In this document: one piece after another, positions 34,957-43,859 of the stretch | How the letters are laid out: each line of letters starts with the position of its first letter | Position numbering within the stretch: the first letter of the stretch is position 1 | Assembly (NCBI RefSeq): GCF_001570625.1 | Contig: NZ_BBQT01000002.1 | Span: 124,001-188,000, forward strand | Length of the DNA: 64,000 nucleotides | Direction: 5' to 3' | From: Syntrophomonas wolfei subsp. methylbutyratica | GTDB taxonomy: Bacteria; Bacillota; Syntrophomonadia; Syntrophomonadales; Syntrophomonadaceae | Notes under the pieces: generated by a model | Seen by the model: the letters and a program-made list of their open reading frames with translations, nothing else | The model's database searches: none | What the model was told of the DNA's origin: nothing | Translations under genes and position numbers: made by a program

Positions 34957-36402
34957 CTATGACCAGCCCGGCAGTATAAATGGCCACCGGGTTTTCGCTT
35001 GCCGGGGCCATTGCCGGGGAACATAGGCCCCGGCAGAGGGGGAAAAAAGGTAGTTTTTCTTGAAGTTCGTTTTGTGAGCGATAATTCTTTCCAGCCATTG
35101 GAGCAGCCGGTCGATTTCTTCCCGGTTATTATAGGCAGCCAGGCTTATTCGCAGCATTCCCGGCAGAAGCGCCGGTTCTTTACCCTCATAAATACCGCTA
35201 ATACTTTCTGCGTCTATTCCCAGGAGATTCCTGACATAGCCCTGTGCACAAAAACAGCCGGTTCTGACCCCTACTCCGGCCTCAAAACAGAGAATGGAAC
35301 CCAGCAACGCATGTTCCAATCCCTTAATGTTGAAGCTGATAACTGCCAGCCGGGGAAAGGAGCCGTATATTTTGATTCCCGGCAGCTTTTGCAGCCGTTC
35401 CCGGGCATAGAGCAGGAGTTCTTCTTCGTAAAGAGCTAATTTTTCTATGCCTATTTTTTGCAGGTATTGCAGGCTGCGAGCCAGGGTGAAGGCACCAATA
35501 ACATTGGGAGAGCCTGCTTCTTCGCGCTCAGGAAGACCTGTCCACCAGACCTGGTTCCGGCTTACCAGGTCAACGGTTCCTCCTCCGGAATATTCCGGTT
35601 CCCCCTGTAAAAAGGTTTTCCGTGGGCCAATCAATACCCCGCTGCCAAAAGGGGCATAGATTTTATGGCCGGAAAAAGCCAGGTAATCAATATGGCGCGG
35701 GTCGCCCTCTTTTATCATATTCACCGGGTGGTGGGCTAAAAGCTGGGCTCCATCCACCAGGATTTCAGCCCGGTACGCGTGAGCTATTTCCGCTATCCGG
35801 TGTATGGGATTTATGTGGCCGGTGACATTGGAAGCTCCACATACAGTCACCAGCCTGACCCGGGGATAGTATAATTGCAGCAGTTTTTCCAGATCGTCAA
35901 GATCCAATAATCCTTGCTGGTCTACCCGGGCGTACTTGAGCCGGGCCTTGTTACGCCAGGGAAGGTCGTTAGAATGGTGTTCCATCATGCTGGAGATGAC
36001 CACATCTCCTGGGGCGAAACTCAAGCGATAGGATAACTTGTTGATGGCTTCGGTGGTGTTTTTCACCATTATTACGCATTGCGAGTCCAAGTCGGCCCCA
36101 ACGAAATTTGCAATAGTTTCATGGGAATCACCGTAGAACTGTGAAGATAGCAGGGATTTATAACCGGTTCCCCGGTGAACCCCCGAATACCACTGAAGGA
36201 AATCCTGCATTTCCTCTACTACCGGTTGGAGGGCCGGGGTACTGGCGGCATTGTCAAAATTGATATAAGGGAGATATTTGCCGCCCAGGGTGGGAACTTT
36301 TTTCTCCACCCCCAGAATATCACGGCGAAAGCTTTTGGGATTAAAGACTTTTTTATTAATAGTAAACACACCCTGTATCCGTTTAATATATACTATGAAC
36401 AA
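34957..36402 (-). CDS. Class V aminotransferase, cysteine desulfurase (SufS/Csd)-like
   Basis: 481 residues, about 70 longer than SufS. PLP-fold landmarks: INFDNAASTPAL, MMEHHSNDLPW, DGAQLLAHHPV, the PLP lysine in AFSGHKIYAPFGSGVL, and a Cys loop VRTGCFCAQGYV where SufS has RxGHHCAxP. The extra length is an N-terminal extension of about 40 residues and a basic, proline-rich tail (YVPRQWPRQAKTRWPF). The TTG start at 36402 lacks a ribosome site and lies inside a palindrome, so the true start is probably one or two dozen codons later. It could be a desulfurase or a relative with another amino-acid substrate. Confidence 0.8.
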   Translation of the reverse strand: MFIVYIKRIQGVFTINKKVFNPKSFRRDILGVEKKVPTLGGKYLPYINFDNAASTPALQPVVEEMQDFLQWYSGVHRGTGYKSLLSSQFYGDSHETIANFVGADLDSQCVIMVKNTTEAINKLSYRLSFAPGDVVISSMMEHHSNDLPWRNKARLKYARVDQQGLLDLDDLEKLLQLYYPRVRLVTVCGASNVTGHINPIHRIAEIAHAYRAEILVDGAQLLAHHPVNMIKEGDPRHIDYLAFSGHKIYAPFGSGVLIGPRKTFLQGEPEYSGGGTVDLVSRNQVWWTGLPEREEAGSPNVIGAFTLARSLQYLQKIGIEKLALYEEELLLYARERLQKLPGIKIYGSFPRLAVISFNIKGLEHALLGSILCFEAGVGVRTGCFCAQGYVRNLLGIDAESISGIYEGKEPALLPGMLRISLAAYNNREEIDRLLQWLERIIAHKTNFKKNYLFSPSAGAYVPRQWPRQAKTRWPFILPGWS

Positions 36403-36408
36403 TAGTAT
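36390..36408. promoter_or_regulatory. Perfect inverted repeat upstream of the aminotransferase gene
   Basis: ATACTAT-gaaca-ATAGTAT, 7-base perfect arms. Operator-like, and it covers the upstream-most TTG start, which argues that the coding region begins further in. Nothing nearby names the binding protein. Confidence 0.5.
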
Positions 36409-36458
36409 GCTTTTGACACGGGGTAATGTTTGTATCCCGCCTTTCGTTTTTTGATTTG

Positions 36459-36719
36459 TTAATCATAGTGGGCCCACATTCTAAGTATTTTAACGACCTT
36501 TAACGTTTCATTGACCTCATAAACAAGACGGTGTTGGAAATTGATGCGGCGTGAGTATAAACCTGCCAGGTTACCAACTAGCTTTTCGTAAGGCGGGGGG
36601 GTTTGATAGGGGTTATTTGCTATAATATCCACCAGTTCCTTGGATTTTCCAGATAACCCCACAGCTTTTAATTTTACCTGATCTATTAGCGCCTGTCTGG
36701 TTAATATTACCCGGTACAT
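36459..36719 (-). CDS. yoeB: YoeB-family mRNA interferase toxin
   Basis: 86 residues (YoeB is 84-88). The C-terminal half YSRRINFQHRLVYEVNETLK and VKILRMWAHYD carries the catalytic Arg and the final His of the RelE/YoeB fold. It would cut mRNA on the ribosome when freed from its antitoxin. It starts at the ATG that overlaps the antitoxin stop (TAATG); a TTG two codons earlier is less likely. Confidence 0.94.
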   Translation of the reverse strand: MYRVILTRQALIDQVKLKAVGLSGKSKELVDIIANNPYQTPPPYEKLVGNLAGLYSRRINFQHRLVYEVNETLKVVKILRMWAHYD

Positions 36720-36967
36720 TACCAATCTACCTTATCAGCAGGAATACACTCATCGTTTGGTGTATTTATACCTTCCCTTATGCTTTCTATCATACCGGGA
36801 ATTGAAGTAAGATAGAGAGTTTCCTGAATCGCGCTCCAGTCCTCTGCAGACAATAATACAGCATTAGCATTTTTGCCGGTAATCAGTACCGGACGGTGAG
36901 ACTGGCTTATCTCGTTTATGAGTTTATACAGGTTCTGTCGGGCTGAGGTTACGTTTATACTATCCAT
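36719..36967 (-). CDS. yefM: YefM/Phd-family antitoxin
   Basis: 82 residues. N-terminal DNA-binding Phd fold: INVTSARQNLYKLINEISQS and PVLITGKNANAVLLSAEDW; the C-terminal acidic tail NTPNDECIPADKVDW wraps the toxin. It represses its own promoter (36988-37016). GGAGGTG before the ATG. Antitoxin first, toxin second and coupled, the usual order. Confidence 0.94.
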   Translation of the reverse strand: MDSINVTSARQNLYKLINEISQSHRPVLITGKNANAVLLSAEDWSAIQETLYLTSIPGMIESIREGINTPNDECIPADKVDW

Positions 36968-36987
36968 AAAAACACCTCCACATACTC

Positions 36988-37016
36988 AAAATATCATACG
37001 CTATTACGTACGTCAA
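36988..37016 (-). promoter_or_regulatory. Promoter of yefM-yoeB
   Basis: TTGACG (37011-37016), 17-base spacer, TATTTT (36988-36993). The spacer begins TACGTAATAGCGTA, so that ACGTACGT spans the edge of the -35 box; YefM operators in E. coli use TGTACA palindromes instead. About 20 bases upstream of the start. Confidence 0.6.
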
Positions 37017-37089
37017 CCCAATATTCAGAACAACGCTTGCCACCAAGCCATAATACATTATAATTTCAATCGTAGGGGAGGAAGGTTTC

Positions 37090-37341
37090 TTGAGTGGGAA
37101 GGAAGGCTATTACATATATATTCTCAGTTGTTCCGATGGTACTTTATATACCGGCTCAACCAATAACCTGCCGGCTCGCCTGGAAAAGCACAACCAGGGG
37201 GAAGGGGCCAGGTATACGCGCGGGCGCAGACCGGTAACCCTGGTTTACTCTGAATTTGCAGCCAGCAAATCAGACGCATTAAAGCGGGAAAGGCAGATTA
37301 AAAAGATGACTCGTGCTGCCAAGCTTGCTCTGATAAAGTAA
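37090..37341 (+). CDS. GIY-YIG nuclease-domain protein (YhbQ/UPF0213 family)
   Basis: 83 residues, nearly all one GIY-YIG domain: YYIYILSCSDGTLYTGSTNN, the Arg LPARLEKHNQ, and SKSDALKRERQIKKMTRAAK with the catalytic Glu. Stand-alone family members are small DNA-processing or repair factors of uncertain role. TTG start with GGGGAGGAAGG before it. Divergent from yefM. Confidence 0.92.
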   Translation: MSGKEGYYIYILSCSDGTLYTGSTNNLPARLEKHNQGEGARYTRGRRPVTLVYSEFAASKSDALKRERQIKKMTRAAKLALIK

Positions 37342-37630
37342 ATATGATATCACGGGGATCAGACCGCATCAGTTTCATGGTAGGAAATACTTTTACACAC
37401 TACCTATCCGCAATCAAGTTATCACTTGGAAGACAATGCAATTATTCTGCATAACCCAAAAACTGGCTTAAAATCAACTTTGTCGATGGTATATAAATAA
37501 TCCTAGGAGACTGCCTAAATAACTTCCTGATTTGGTAAGAGCTACAATATTTTGAGGTTGTAGAGTCTGGACACACAATATATAGGGGGCAATTTATTGG
37601 CTTAATGACTTTTGGGACAGGTTCAGCGTG

Positions 37631-37659
37631 AAAGACCTGGTTAGAGCCGGGTCTTTTTT
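37631..37659 (+). terminator. Orphan Rho-independent terminator
   Basis: AAAGACCTGG (37631-37640) / CCGGGTCTTT (37647-37656) with TTTTTTA. The closest upstream gene ends 290 bases before it. The gap 37342-37875 otherwise holds no reading frame I can support, so the terminator may end a small RNA transcribed from about 37490 (TATATAAAT) or a long trailer. Confidence 0.8.
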
Positions 37660-37875
37660 ATGATGTAAAAACAAAGTAAGATGATGCTTTCTTTATTATC
37701 CAATAGATAAGCATATGCGAGCTATATATTTATATTCACCCTAAATAGCACCGTATAATAGATTTTTTGGCAGGATATTACTGATTGGAGTTGAATTGTA
37801 TATTAGGGAGAGGGGATGTGCGGAGCCATTTAAATGAAGGTTCCTTCGCTTCATCCACCCCGGTAATATCGGATC

Positions 37876-38286
37876 ATGTCGAAGTGGTTGACCCGAAAGG
37901 AATTACCAGAGATGTCGCGGGTGGTAAGTTATCGGGCAATGGTCAGACGATTGGCGGATTTAAACCGGATAGACCGGGAACAGGTAAATTACCTGTATAA
38001 ATATTGGGCGGAAACCGGGGAAAATCTACACTGTTTATTCCGCAGAGCCCAGGCCCCATCAACGGCTTTGTTAGAACCCTGGGGACAGGTCTGGGTTCCT
38101 ACCCGTTATTTGCGCTGTTTGGAGGCTAATTATGAAAACGGATTGCTGTCTTATCCGGTTTTGCAGCAAATCCTGGCAGTAGTAGGAGTAACCCCGGAGG
38201 AATGGGGTTTTATGCCTCATTCGGTTTCTACAACTGATGAAGTGGATATTGACGAACTTATTGAGGAACTATCTCATGAAATATAA
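37876..38286 (+). CDS. Hypothetical protein, possibly DNA-binding
   Basis: 136 residues, no signal or membrane helix. N-terminal half is basic and helical (SRVVSYRAMVRRLADLNRID); C-terminal tail is acidic (TTDEVDIDELIEELSHEI). The first ATG (37876) has no ribosome site; an internal ATG at 37912 is preceded by GAAAGGA and may be the true start (MSRVVSYRAM, 124 residues). It runs into the end of the ABC importer convergently. I do not recognise it. Confidence 0.55.
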   Translation: MSKWLTRKELPEMSRVVSYRAMVRRLADLNRIDREQVNYLYKYWAETGENLHCLFRRAQAPSTALLEPWGQVWVPTRYLRCLEANYENGLLSYPVLQQILAVVGVTPEEWGFMPHSVSTTDEVDIDELIEELSHEI

Positions 38287-38320
38287 ACAGGCCTGTGCGG
38301 ATGCCAATATCCTGGCACCT

Positions 38321-39073
38321 TTAAGCTCCTTCCAGTAAGGCTAGCAGTTCTGAGGTCAGTTCCCCGTAACGGGGATTACTGCGCTCCCGAACGCGGGGTA
38401 TAGTAATTGCGATTTCTTTTTTAATCCTACCTGGGTTACCGCTCATTAAGATAATACGATCTGCCAGATAAACCGCTTCATCAACACTATGGGTAACAAA
38501 GATGATGGTCTTTTTACGTTGTTCCCAAATACGCAGCAGTTCCTTTTGCATTATTATACGGGTATAGGCATCAAGTGCACCGAAAGGTTCATCCATAAGC
38601 AACACATCAGGATTATTGGCAAGTGCACGAGCAATGGCTACCCGCTGTTGCATACCCCCCGACAATTCATAGGGAAAGGCCTTGCCGAAATTACTCATAC
38701 CAATCATGTCCAGGTATTCCCTGGCAATAGCCATCCGCTCTGGTTTGGATACGCCTGCAAATTCTAATCCCAGTGCAATATTATCCAAAACGTTGAGCCA
38801 GGGCATCAACGAATAACTCTGAAAAACCATGCCTATTTCACGGCAAGGTTTGGTGTGTTCCCGCCCATTATAGAATACTCTGCCGGAGCTAGCCTTTTCC
38901 AAACCGGCGATAATACGCAAAAGAGTTGATTTTCCACAGCCGGAAGGACCCAGGATGCAGAGGAACTCATTTTCCGGTACCCTAAGGTTCATATCGGTTA
39001 ATGCAATTATCTCCATATCGTTTTGACTATAAAATACTTTTTCCAAATGTTCGACTAATATCGTTTCCTTCAT
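38321..39073 (-). CDS. SsuB/TauB-type ABC importer ATP-binding protein
   Basis: 250 residues. Walker [10 protein letters not shown] (about 41), Q-loop [12 protein letters not shown], signature [15 protein letters not shown], Walker [14 protein letters not shown]-loop [14 protein letters not shown]. These are typical of nitrate/sulfonate/taurine importers. The [12 protein letters not shown] is preceded by GTAGGGAAC. Last gene of the three-gene importer, 7 bases after the permease. Confidence 0.92.
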   Translation of the reverse strand: MKETILVEHLEKVFYSQNDMEIIALTDMNLRVPENEFLCILGPSGCGKSTLLRIIAGLEKASSGRVFYNGREHTKPCREIGMVFQSYSLMPWLNVLDNIALGLEFAGVSKPERMAIAREYLDMIGMSNFGKAFPYELSGGMQQRVAIARALANNPDVLLMDEPFGALDAYTRIIMQKELLRIWEQRKKTIIFVTHSVDEAVYLADRIILMSGNPGRIKKEIAITIPRVRERSNPRYGELTSELLALLEGA

Positions 39074-39080
39074 AAGTTCC

Positions 39081-39917
39081 CTACCTTGTTTTACTTTCCC
39101 AGGAGAAATATTTGTTAGCAATTATTCTAAAGATACTATCCAGAAGAGCGCCCACCCCACCGATACAAATCATACCGGTAATGACCAAATCAGTTCTTGC
39201 CAGCTCATAGGCATGGGTGATAAGATAGCCTACGCCGGCCACACTGCCGGGAAGCATTTCCGCTCCGACCAAACAAGCCCAACCAATAGCCAGACCTACT
39301 CTCAATCCATTGATAATGCTGGGAGCGGCAGCTGGTATGAGGATTTTAAAGAAGATATCCTTTTCACTGGCGCCCAAAACCCGGGCAGAATCGATAAGTG
39401 TTTGGCGGACACTTTGGACTCCAAACATAACGTTGGCAACCACAGGGAAAAAGCTGCCCATACCAATAAGGAAGACCATAGCAATTTTAAAATTACCCCA
39501 GAACACATACTGCTGACCAAAAGGCATATTAAATAGGGTAGCTATACTCGCCATGCCAAAGATAGCAAGAGCCAGTGGCTGCCAGGCCAGGGGCGGAATA
39601 GGTCTGAAGATATTGACAAAAGTTTCAAATATTTGCTGGATAGTTTTGCTGTAGCCCATTAATACGCCCAGCGGTACCGCAATAAGCACACCTACAGTGT
39701 AACCGCTAAGAACCCGTATCAAACTAACTCCAATATTGCGTGGTATGGAGCCAAGGCCGATAAAGTTGTCGGTAGCATGTATAAAATTTTCCAATACCCT
39801 GCCGATGGTTGGCAAAACTGTTGCATTTTGTGCCTGCCAGGCGGAAAGCTGCCAGACTATCAGAAGCAGAGCGGGTAGAATAAGGGAAAGAATAAGTTTA
39901 TTAAACGTTTTTTGCAT
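39081..39917 (-). CDS. SsuC/TauC-type ABC importer permease
   Basis: 278 residues with about six membrane helices and the EAA loop DSARVLGASEKDIFFKILIPAAAPSIINGLRVGLAIGWACL, the BPD_transp_1 signature of the nitrate/taurine subfamily. Start ATG after GAGG. The 113-base gap to the binding-protein gene contains a strong stem-loop (39964-40014). Confidence 0.92.
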   Translation of the reverse strand: MQKTFNKLILSLILPALLLIVWQLSAWQAQNATVLPTIGRVLENFIHATDNFIGLGSIPRNIGVSLIRVLSGYTVGVLIAVPLGVLMGYSKTIQQIFETFVNIFRPIPPLAWQPLALAIFGMASIATLFNMPFGQQYVFWGNFKIAMVFLIGMGSFFPVVANVMFGVQSVRQTLIDSARVLGASEKDIFFKILIPAAAPSIINGLRVGLAIGWACLVGAEMLPGSVAGVGYLITHAYELARTDLVITGMICIGGVGALLDSIFRIIANKYFSWESKTR

Positions 39918-39963
39918 ATGGTAATCCTCTTCTTCTGTTTTCTCGCCAGGCTACGCACAAACA

Positions 39964-40014
39964 GGCAGGTTCCACTATTTGCTCTGAAGACTCACATCAA
40001 ATAGTGTACCTGCC
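39964..40014 (-). promoter_or_regulatory. Long stem-loop between binding protein and permease genes
   Basis: GGCAGGT.CCACTATTTG (39964-39981) pairs with CAAATAGTG.ACCTGCC (39998-40014), 16 pairs with one small internal mismatch. No long T run follows on the minus strand, so it looks like an mRNA-stability or partial-attenuation stem that leaves the binding protein in excess over the membrane parts, as in other importer operons. Confidence 0.75.
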
Positions 40015-40031
40015 CATTTTGCTTATGTTTT

Positions 40032-41153
40032 TTAGCGGGCGTTAGCTTTTTCTACAAAAGAAAATTCAAAGAGTTCGTTTTTCACTGTCTCATAATCAGC
40101 ATTCTTGAGACGGTCGGTAAACTTACCCATAGATTTTATCGCGTTAAAATATATTTCAATGCCGTCGAGCCATTCCTGGGAGGGCTCAGAGGTGTAAATA
40201 ATGTTGTTGGCCAGGATGACATCTTTTTCAACACCGATTATAGCCGAATTAATTTCAGCAAACTTTTCCCGGTTGGCGTTGGCATACTCTATGCAATCAG
40301 CAACTACGCTGACCAGTCCTTCAATAACTTCAGGGTGCGTATTTACTACATCAGTTCTTGCTGCCAGCACGCAGCAGGGGAAATTAGTCCATTGTCCTTG
40401 TGGAGGGAAATCCTCCAGTTTCATAACGATGTTTCCCATTCCCTGAGCAACTGCATTTTCCGGATTAGGGGAAGGCCCTACCCAAGCGTCAACTGCGCCA
40501 CTTCTGATAGATGGGAGTAGATTTTGGGAACCTTTGAGGTCAACCATCAAAACATCAGCACTCATATCGCCTGGATCTTCGGTAAGCTTGTAACCAGCAT
40601 CCTTTAAAATAGATTCGATAAGGATTCTGGGACCGCTAATGGCGGAGTGATAGCCAATCTTAACTGGGGTCGGGGAATCTGCAATATATTTCTTGATTGC
40701 ATCAAATCCGTAAAAACCGACATCTGGACCCATTACCATAGAAATCCCACCACTTTGAAGGGGAGAAAGAATCTTGATGTCAGTACCAACATCATAAGCC
40801 GATTGCATGGCAGTATTGGACGATAAAGTTATATCCAGATGTCCCTGTCCCATCATGGTAGCGCATTCAGCACCGCTTTTTCCGGTAATAATATTGAATT
40901 TGGCAATTGCTTTGTCGTTCTTAAGTAATTCAAACTGGGTCTCACTTACAGGATTAATACGCACGGCTTTATTAGCAAAGGCCTCAACATCCTTCATGGC
41001 AACATTAAGTAAACAGGTATGCAGATCGTGTCCGTAGGCAACAGACAAGGTAGGTATTTCGGTCGTCGCGGTTTTGTCAGGGGTTTTGCTCCCACATCCC
41101 CCCAGGCAGAACAGCGTAGTTAACATCAGAACCACCACAAAAAATTTTCTCAC
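40032..41153 (-). CDS. ABC importer substrate-binding lipoprotein (NMT1/SsuA-like)
   Basis: 373 residues. Signal peptide with lipobox LGGC, then an NMT1/periplasmic-binding fold: PTLSVAYGHDLHTCLLNVAM, DVGFYGFDAIKKYIADSPTP, KIGYHSAISGPRILIESILK, WVGPSPNPENAVAQGMG. The GTG start (VRKFFVVVL) has GAGAGGAG before it. It binds a small anion such as a sulfonate, nitrate or a thiamine-type precursor; the ligand is unclear. First gene of the importer operon. Confidence 0.88.
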   Translation of the reverse strand: MRKFFVVVLMLTTLFCLGGCGSKTPDKTATTEIPTLSVAYGHDLHTCLLNVAMKDVEAFANKAVRINPVSETQFELLKNDKAIAKFNIITGKSGAECATMMGQGHLDITLSSNTAMQSAYDVGTDIKILSPLQSGGISMVMGPDVGFYGFDAIKKYIADSPTPVKIGYHSAISGPRILIESILKDAGYKLTEDPGDMSADVLMVDLKGSQNLLPSIRSGAVDAWVGPSPNPENAVAQGMGNIVMKLEDFPPQGQWTNFPCCVLAARTDVVNTHPEVIEGLVSVVADCIEYANANREKFAEINSAIIGVEKDVILANNIIYTSEPSQEWLDGIEIYFNAIKSMGKFTDRLKNADYETVKNELFEFSFVEKANAR

Positions 41154-41236
41154 AACTCTACATCTCCTCTCACGTAAAAAAACAGCAGCATTAGAATATT
41201 TTTGCGCAAAAACCATCATAATGTATTCTTAGAGTA

Positions 41237-41266
41237 AATATAATTGACACGAATAATAAAAGTCAA
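41237..41266 (-). promoter_or_regulatory. Promoter of the importer operon
   Basis: TTGACT (41261-41266), 18-base spacer, TATATT (41237-41242) on the minus strand, about 85 bases before the GTG start. TTGAC...GTCAA flanks an inner AT stretch (41246-41266... minus strand), a possible regulator site. The remainder of the gap 41267-41688 is AT-rich, with a 15-bp tandem (GATAGGAATTTG at 41446 and 41461) and a MITE end. Confidence 0.6.
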
Positions 41267-41520
41267 GCAGAATATTAACCTATGGTTTGCGATAGTATTA
41301 CATATAGTTATAAAAAGTTTTCTTGAGAGCAGACTAAAGTGAGGATGTAAATTTAGAGAGAAAAAATCCAGTAAAGATTACCTGGATAAAGAAAGATAGT
41401 CCTATATATAACCTAAATATAATTTAAGGGAAGATTTGCACTACAGATAGGAATTTGATAGATAGGAATTTGTTTTTTCCAGAACAGTATACCACAAGGT
41501 AGTAAATAATGGTTTAGGCA

Positions 41521-41571
41521 TCTTTGTATATTTATGCAACCCTTATGCAACAAAAGGGTTTTTTGCAGTAG
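41521..41571. repeat. Solo right end of the MITE-like element
   Basis: TCTTTGTATATTTATGCAAC, CCTTATGCAACAAAAGGGTT and TTTTGCAGTAGAG repeat the right terminus of the copies at 312-670 and 5690-5979. No left end is found on the other side. Confidence 0.7.
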
Positions 41572-41688
41572 AGTCACTTTTGTTTTCTGAATATTGTATG
41601 TCTGCTCTAAGCACATCGCCTGCCAAGATAAAGCTAAATCCCTTTTCCCCCGCATCATGCGTTTCGTCCTCTGTAGAGCCTTTAAACC

Positions 41689-42168
41689 TCAGATAAATAG
41701 CTGCAGGTCGGACTCAAGAGCGTTTTTCAAGTATTCTTTGACCTCCATTATTTGCACTTCCGGGAAAAGCTCCTCCTTTTTAAAACCCATAATTTCTACT
41801 GATAACTGGCAGGCATAGAACTTTACTTCTTTTTTGCGGGCACCGGACAGGAGATCGCTTAGTTTGGGGGCCTTTTCTTCCTGCATCATTTCCAGCAGCA
41901 TCTTTTTTCCTATCCCGCCCAGGTTCATTTTGGAGAGAGGAAGTTCTTCTGCTTCCCGGGGAGTCAGAGAGGAGAAGGCTTGCTCATAGAGGCTTTTATC
42001 TTCCTGGGATATTTTCCCCGGGTCGCGTAAGAGCAACAAACCCCAGAAGGCACAAAAGATAGTTACCTCTATCTCCATTTCCCGGGCGGCATTGGCAATA
42101 ATCAAGGAAGCCAGAGCCTTATCGTAGTCTCCGCTGAACAGAAGCAGGTTCATTTTCTTATTTTCCAT
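41689..42168 (-). CDS. DsrE/DsrF-like sulfur-relay family protein
   Basis: 159 residues. NLLLFSGDYDKALASLIIANAAREME (Rossmann start), VTIFCAFWGLLLL, a helical insert and the conserved-Cys loop VKFYACQLSVEIMGFKKEEL, then VKEYLKNAL. This is the DsrE/DrsE-like (peroxiredoxin-like) pattern; the Cys in FYACQLSVEIMG matches the persulfide-carrying Cys of the family. Cytoplasmic. Relatives pass sulfur between proteins; a specific partner is not evident here. Confidence 0.85.
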   Translation of the reverse strand: MENKKMNLLLFSGDYDKALASLIIANAAREMEIEVTIFCAFWGLLLLRDPGKISQEDKSLYEQAFSSLTPREAEELPLSKMNLGGIGKKMLLEMMQEEKAPKLSDLLSGARKKEVKFYACQLSVEIMGFKKEELFPEVQIMEVKEYLKNALESDLQLFI

Positions 42169-42318
42169 ACATTATTTCCTCCAAGCTTTATTTAGCATTA
42201 TTTTGGGCCAACCCGCTTCGAATTATTAAGGAAGGATGATATAGTAGCTTAGCAGGAACCTCATGCTGCTTCTTGGGGAGGGTTTCCTACTATACCTTAC
42301 TGTTCAAGAGACTGCTAA

Positions 42319-42363
42319 CCACTTTTCATGGTGGTTGTGGCCCCCGGGCATGGGCGGTCAATA
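42319..42363 (+). repeat. Family C repeat
   Basis: CCACTTTTCATGGTGGTTGT then GGCCCCCGGGCATGGGCGGT. Located in the gap 42169-42597 together with a partial family B element. Confidence 0.72.
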
Positions 42364-42448
42364 GGAAAAGTGGGCAGTGAGGGTTAATATAGGCATCTCA
42401 CCGCTCGAGTATATTCGGATTCACTTTATCATCCGGGATTTATTATTG

Positions 42449-42510
42449 AGGTTCCCCCGCTTTGTTGCAGCGGTGTGTTGAAACTGCTTAAGCAGTTTCT
42501 TCCGTGCTTA
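42449..42510 (-). repeat. Family B repeat, truncated
   Basis: CCCCCGCTTTGTTGCAGCGG, TGTGTTGAAACTGCTTAAGC and AGTTTCTTCCGTGCTTA: hairpin GAAACTGC-ttaa-GCAGTTTC and the B start are kept, the distal two thirds are absent. Confidence 0.75.
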
Positions 42511-42597
42511 AAGCACAAATATTTTTTAAGGTAGGAAAAAGATATGTGTATAGAGAAAAACTAAGGAAGCTATTGCTCAAGAAAGAGAGGTAAGCCA

Positions 42598-43800
42598 ATG
42601 AACTCCAAAAAGATGGTTTTAATCGGGCTGGTTCTAACGGCCTTCTTTTCATCGCTGGCTGTTTTTGAGCTAATACCCGGCCTGATTATGGCTTTCTTGC
42701 TTTTATCTGTTGGAATTGCTGTCACCTATTATTTTGCTCTTAGCCAAATGAGATTGGAAAGCCTGGCGGGTAAAACTATTTTGCTCAAGGCGGCCAAAGA
42801 GATAGGGAAGGAGAGCAAGGCTCCGGAAATCAGCCGGCTGCTGGGTTTGTGGGCCCAACGATTGGTGAAATCTGAAGCGGCCCTGGTCTGGTGGCAGGGG
42901 GAATGGGTGCTTGGTGATGAGGAATTCACGGTCTGGCCCGGACTGGAAACGGCCCGAGAGTGGGTCAGGAACAATAGGGAAGTTCTGGTTCTAAATAGAA
43001 ATGGGGGGGAGATCTTTTCCCACCCCTGGCCCAGCAATATAAACTCATTATTAGGCTGGCCTTTGACGGTCGCCGACGAAGCAGCCGGGATGCTATTCCT
43101 GCTTAATGAAAGTAAGCGCGGGTATTTTGTCCCCCAGGATAGTGAAGCCCTGGAAGTAATCTGCCAGCAGGCAGTGCTATCCCTGGACAAAGCCAATAAT
43201 TATCAAAAAACGGAAGTTATTTATAAAGAGATGCTATTTTCTCTGGTAAATACCCTTGATTCGCGCTTTCCTGGTTTTGCCGGGCACTCCCGGCGGGTAG
43301 CCCGAGTGGCGGTACTTCTGGGTAGCAAACTGGGTTTGGATGAAGAAGAGTTGCGCATTCTTGAATATGCTGCCCTCTTGCATGATGCCGGTAAAGTTTT
43401 TTTCTTGCGGGAAGGGATTCCAGGGAAAGCGGGGGAGTTGGAGGAAATGGAGGAAGAGAGTTATCTGCCACCGGTGGAAGAGCACCCGCTGCTGGGGGCT
43501 CAAATTTTGCCTGGCGAGGGTATATTTGCCAAGATGCGCCAGGGGATCCTTTATCATCATGAGCGCTATGACGGCAGCGGCTACCCTGAAGGCTTGAGCC
43601 GTACGGATATACCCCTGGCGGCCAGAATAATTGCCGTGGCTGATCTCTATGATGCTTTAACCCGGCTTGCTTCCGAAGAAGAAAGACTGGAACCGGAAGC
43701 TGCCGTAAATGAAATGAAAAAGACTATGGGTATGCTCTTAGACCCCCTGGTGGTAATAGTTTTGGAGGAAGTGGAGCGGGAACTCGATGAAATAACTTAA
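42598..43800 (+). CDS. Membrane-bound GAF + HD-GYP domain protein
   Basis: 400 residues. Two N-terminal helices (about 7-50), a GAF-like sensor (about 70-195) and an HD-GYP domain (about 210-395): [52 protein letters not shown] enzymes degrade cyclic di-GMP. All canonical HD and GYP residues are there, so it should be active. It may lower c-di-GMP at the membrane in response to a signal sensed by GAF. Start ATG after GAGAGGTAAGCC. Confidence 0.93.
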   Translation: MNSKKMVLIGLVLTAFFSSLAVFELIPGLIMAFLLLSVGIAVTYYFALSQMRLESLAGKTILLKAAKEIGKESKAPEISRLLGLWAQRLVKSEAALVWWQGEWVLGDEEFTVWPGLETAREWVRNNREVLVLNRNGGEIFSHPWPSNINSLLGWPLTVADEAAGMLFLLNESKRGYFVPQDSEALEVICQQAVLSLDKANNYQKTEVIYKEMLFSLVNTLDSRFPGFAGHSRRVARVAVLLGSKLGLDEEELRILEYAALLHDAGKVFFLREGIPGKAGELEEMEEESYLPPVEEHPLLGAQILPGEGIFAKMRQGILYHHERYDGSGYPEGLSRTDIPLAARIIAVADLYDALTRLASEEERLEPEAAVNEMKKTMGMLLDPLVVIVLEEVERELDEIT

Positions 43801-43859
43801 GGGATTTCCTTTTTCCCAAGCCAAATGTAAAATTAATAATGGATTAGGTGGAGAGCATT

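Noticed and set aside
37342-37875. tRNA or other structured housekeeping RNA
   Set aside because: No T-psi-C loop or acceptor stem pattern found; only the terminator is convincing.
41413-41658. 81-codon minus-strand frame
   Set aside because: It runs through the solo MITE end and lacks a ribosome site.
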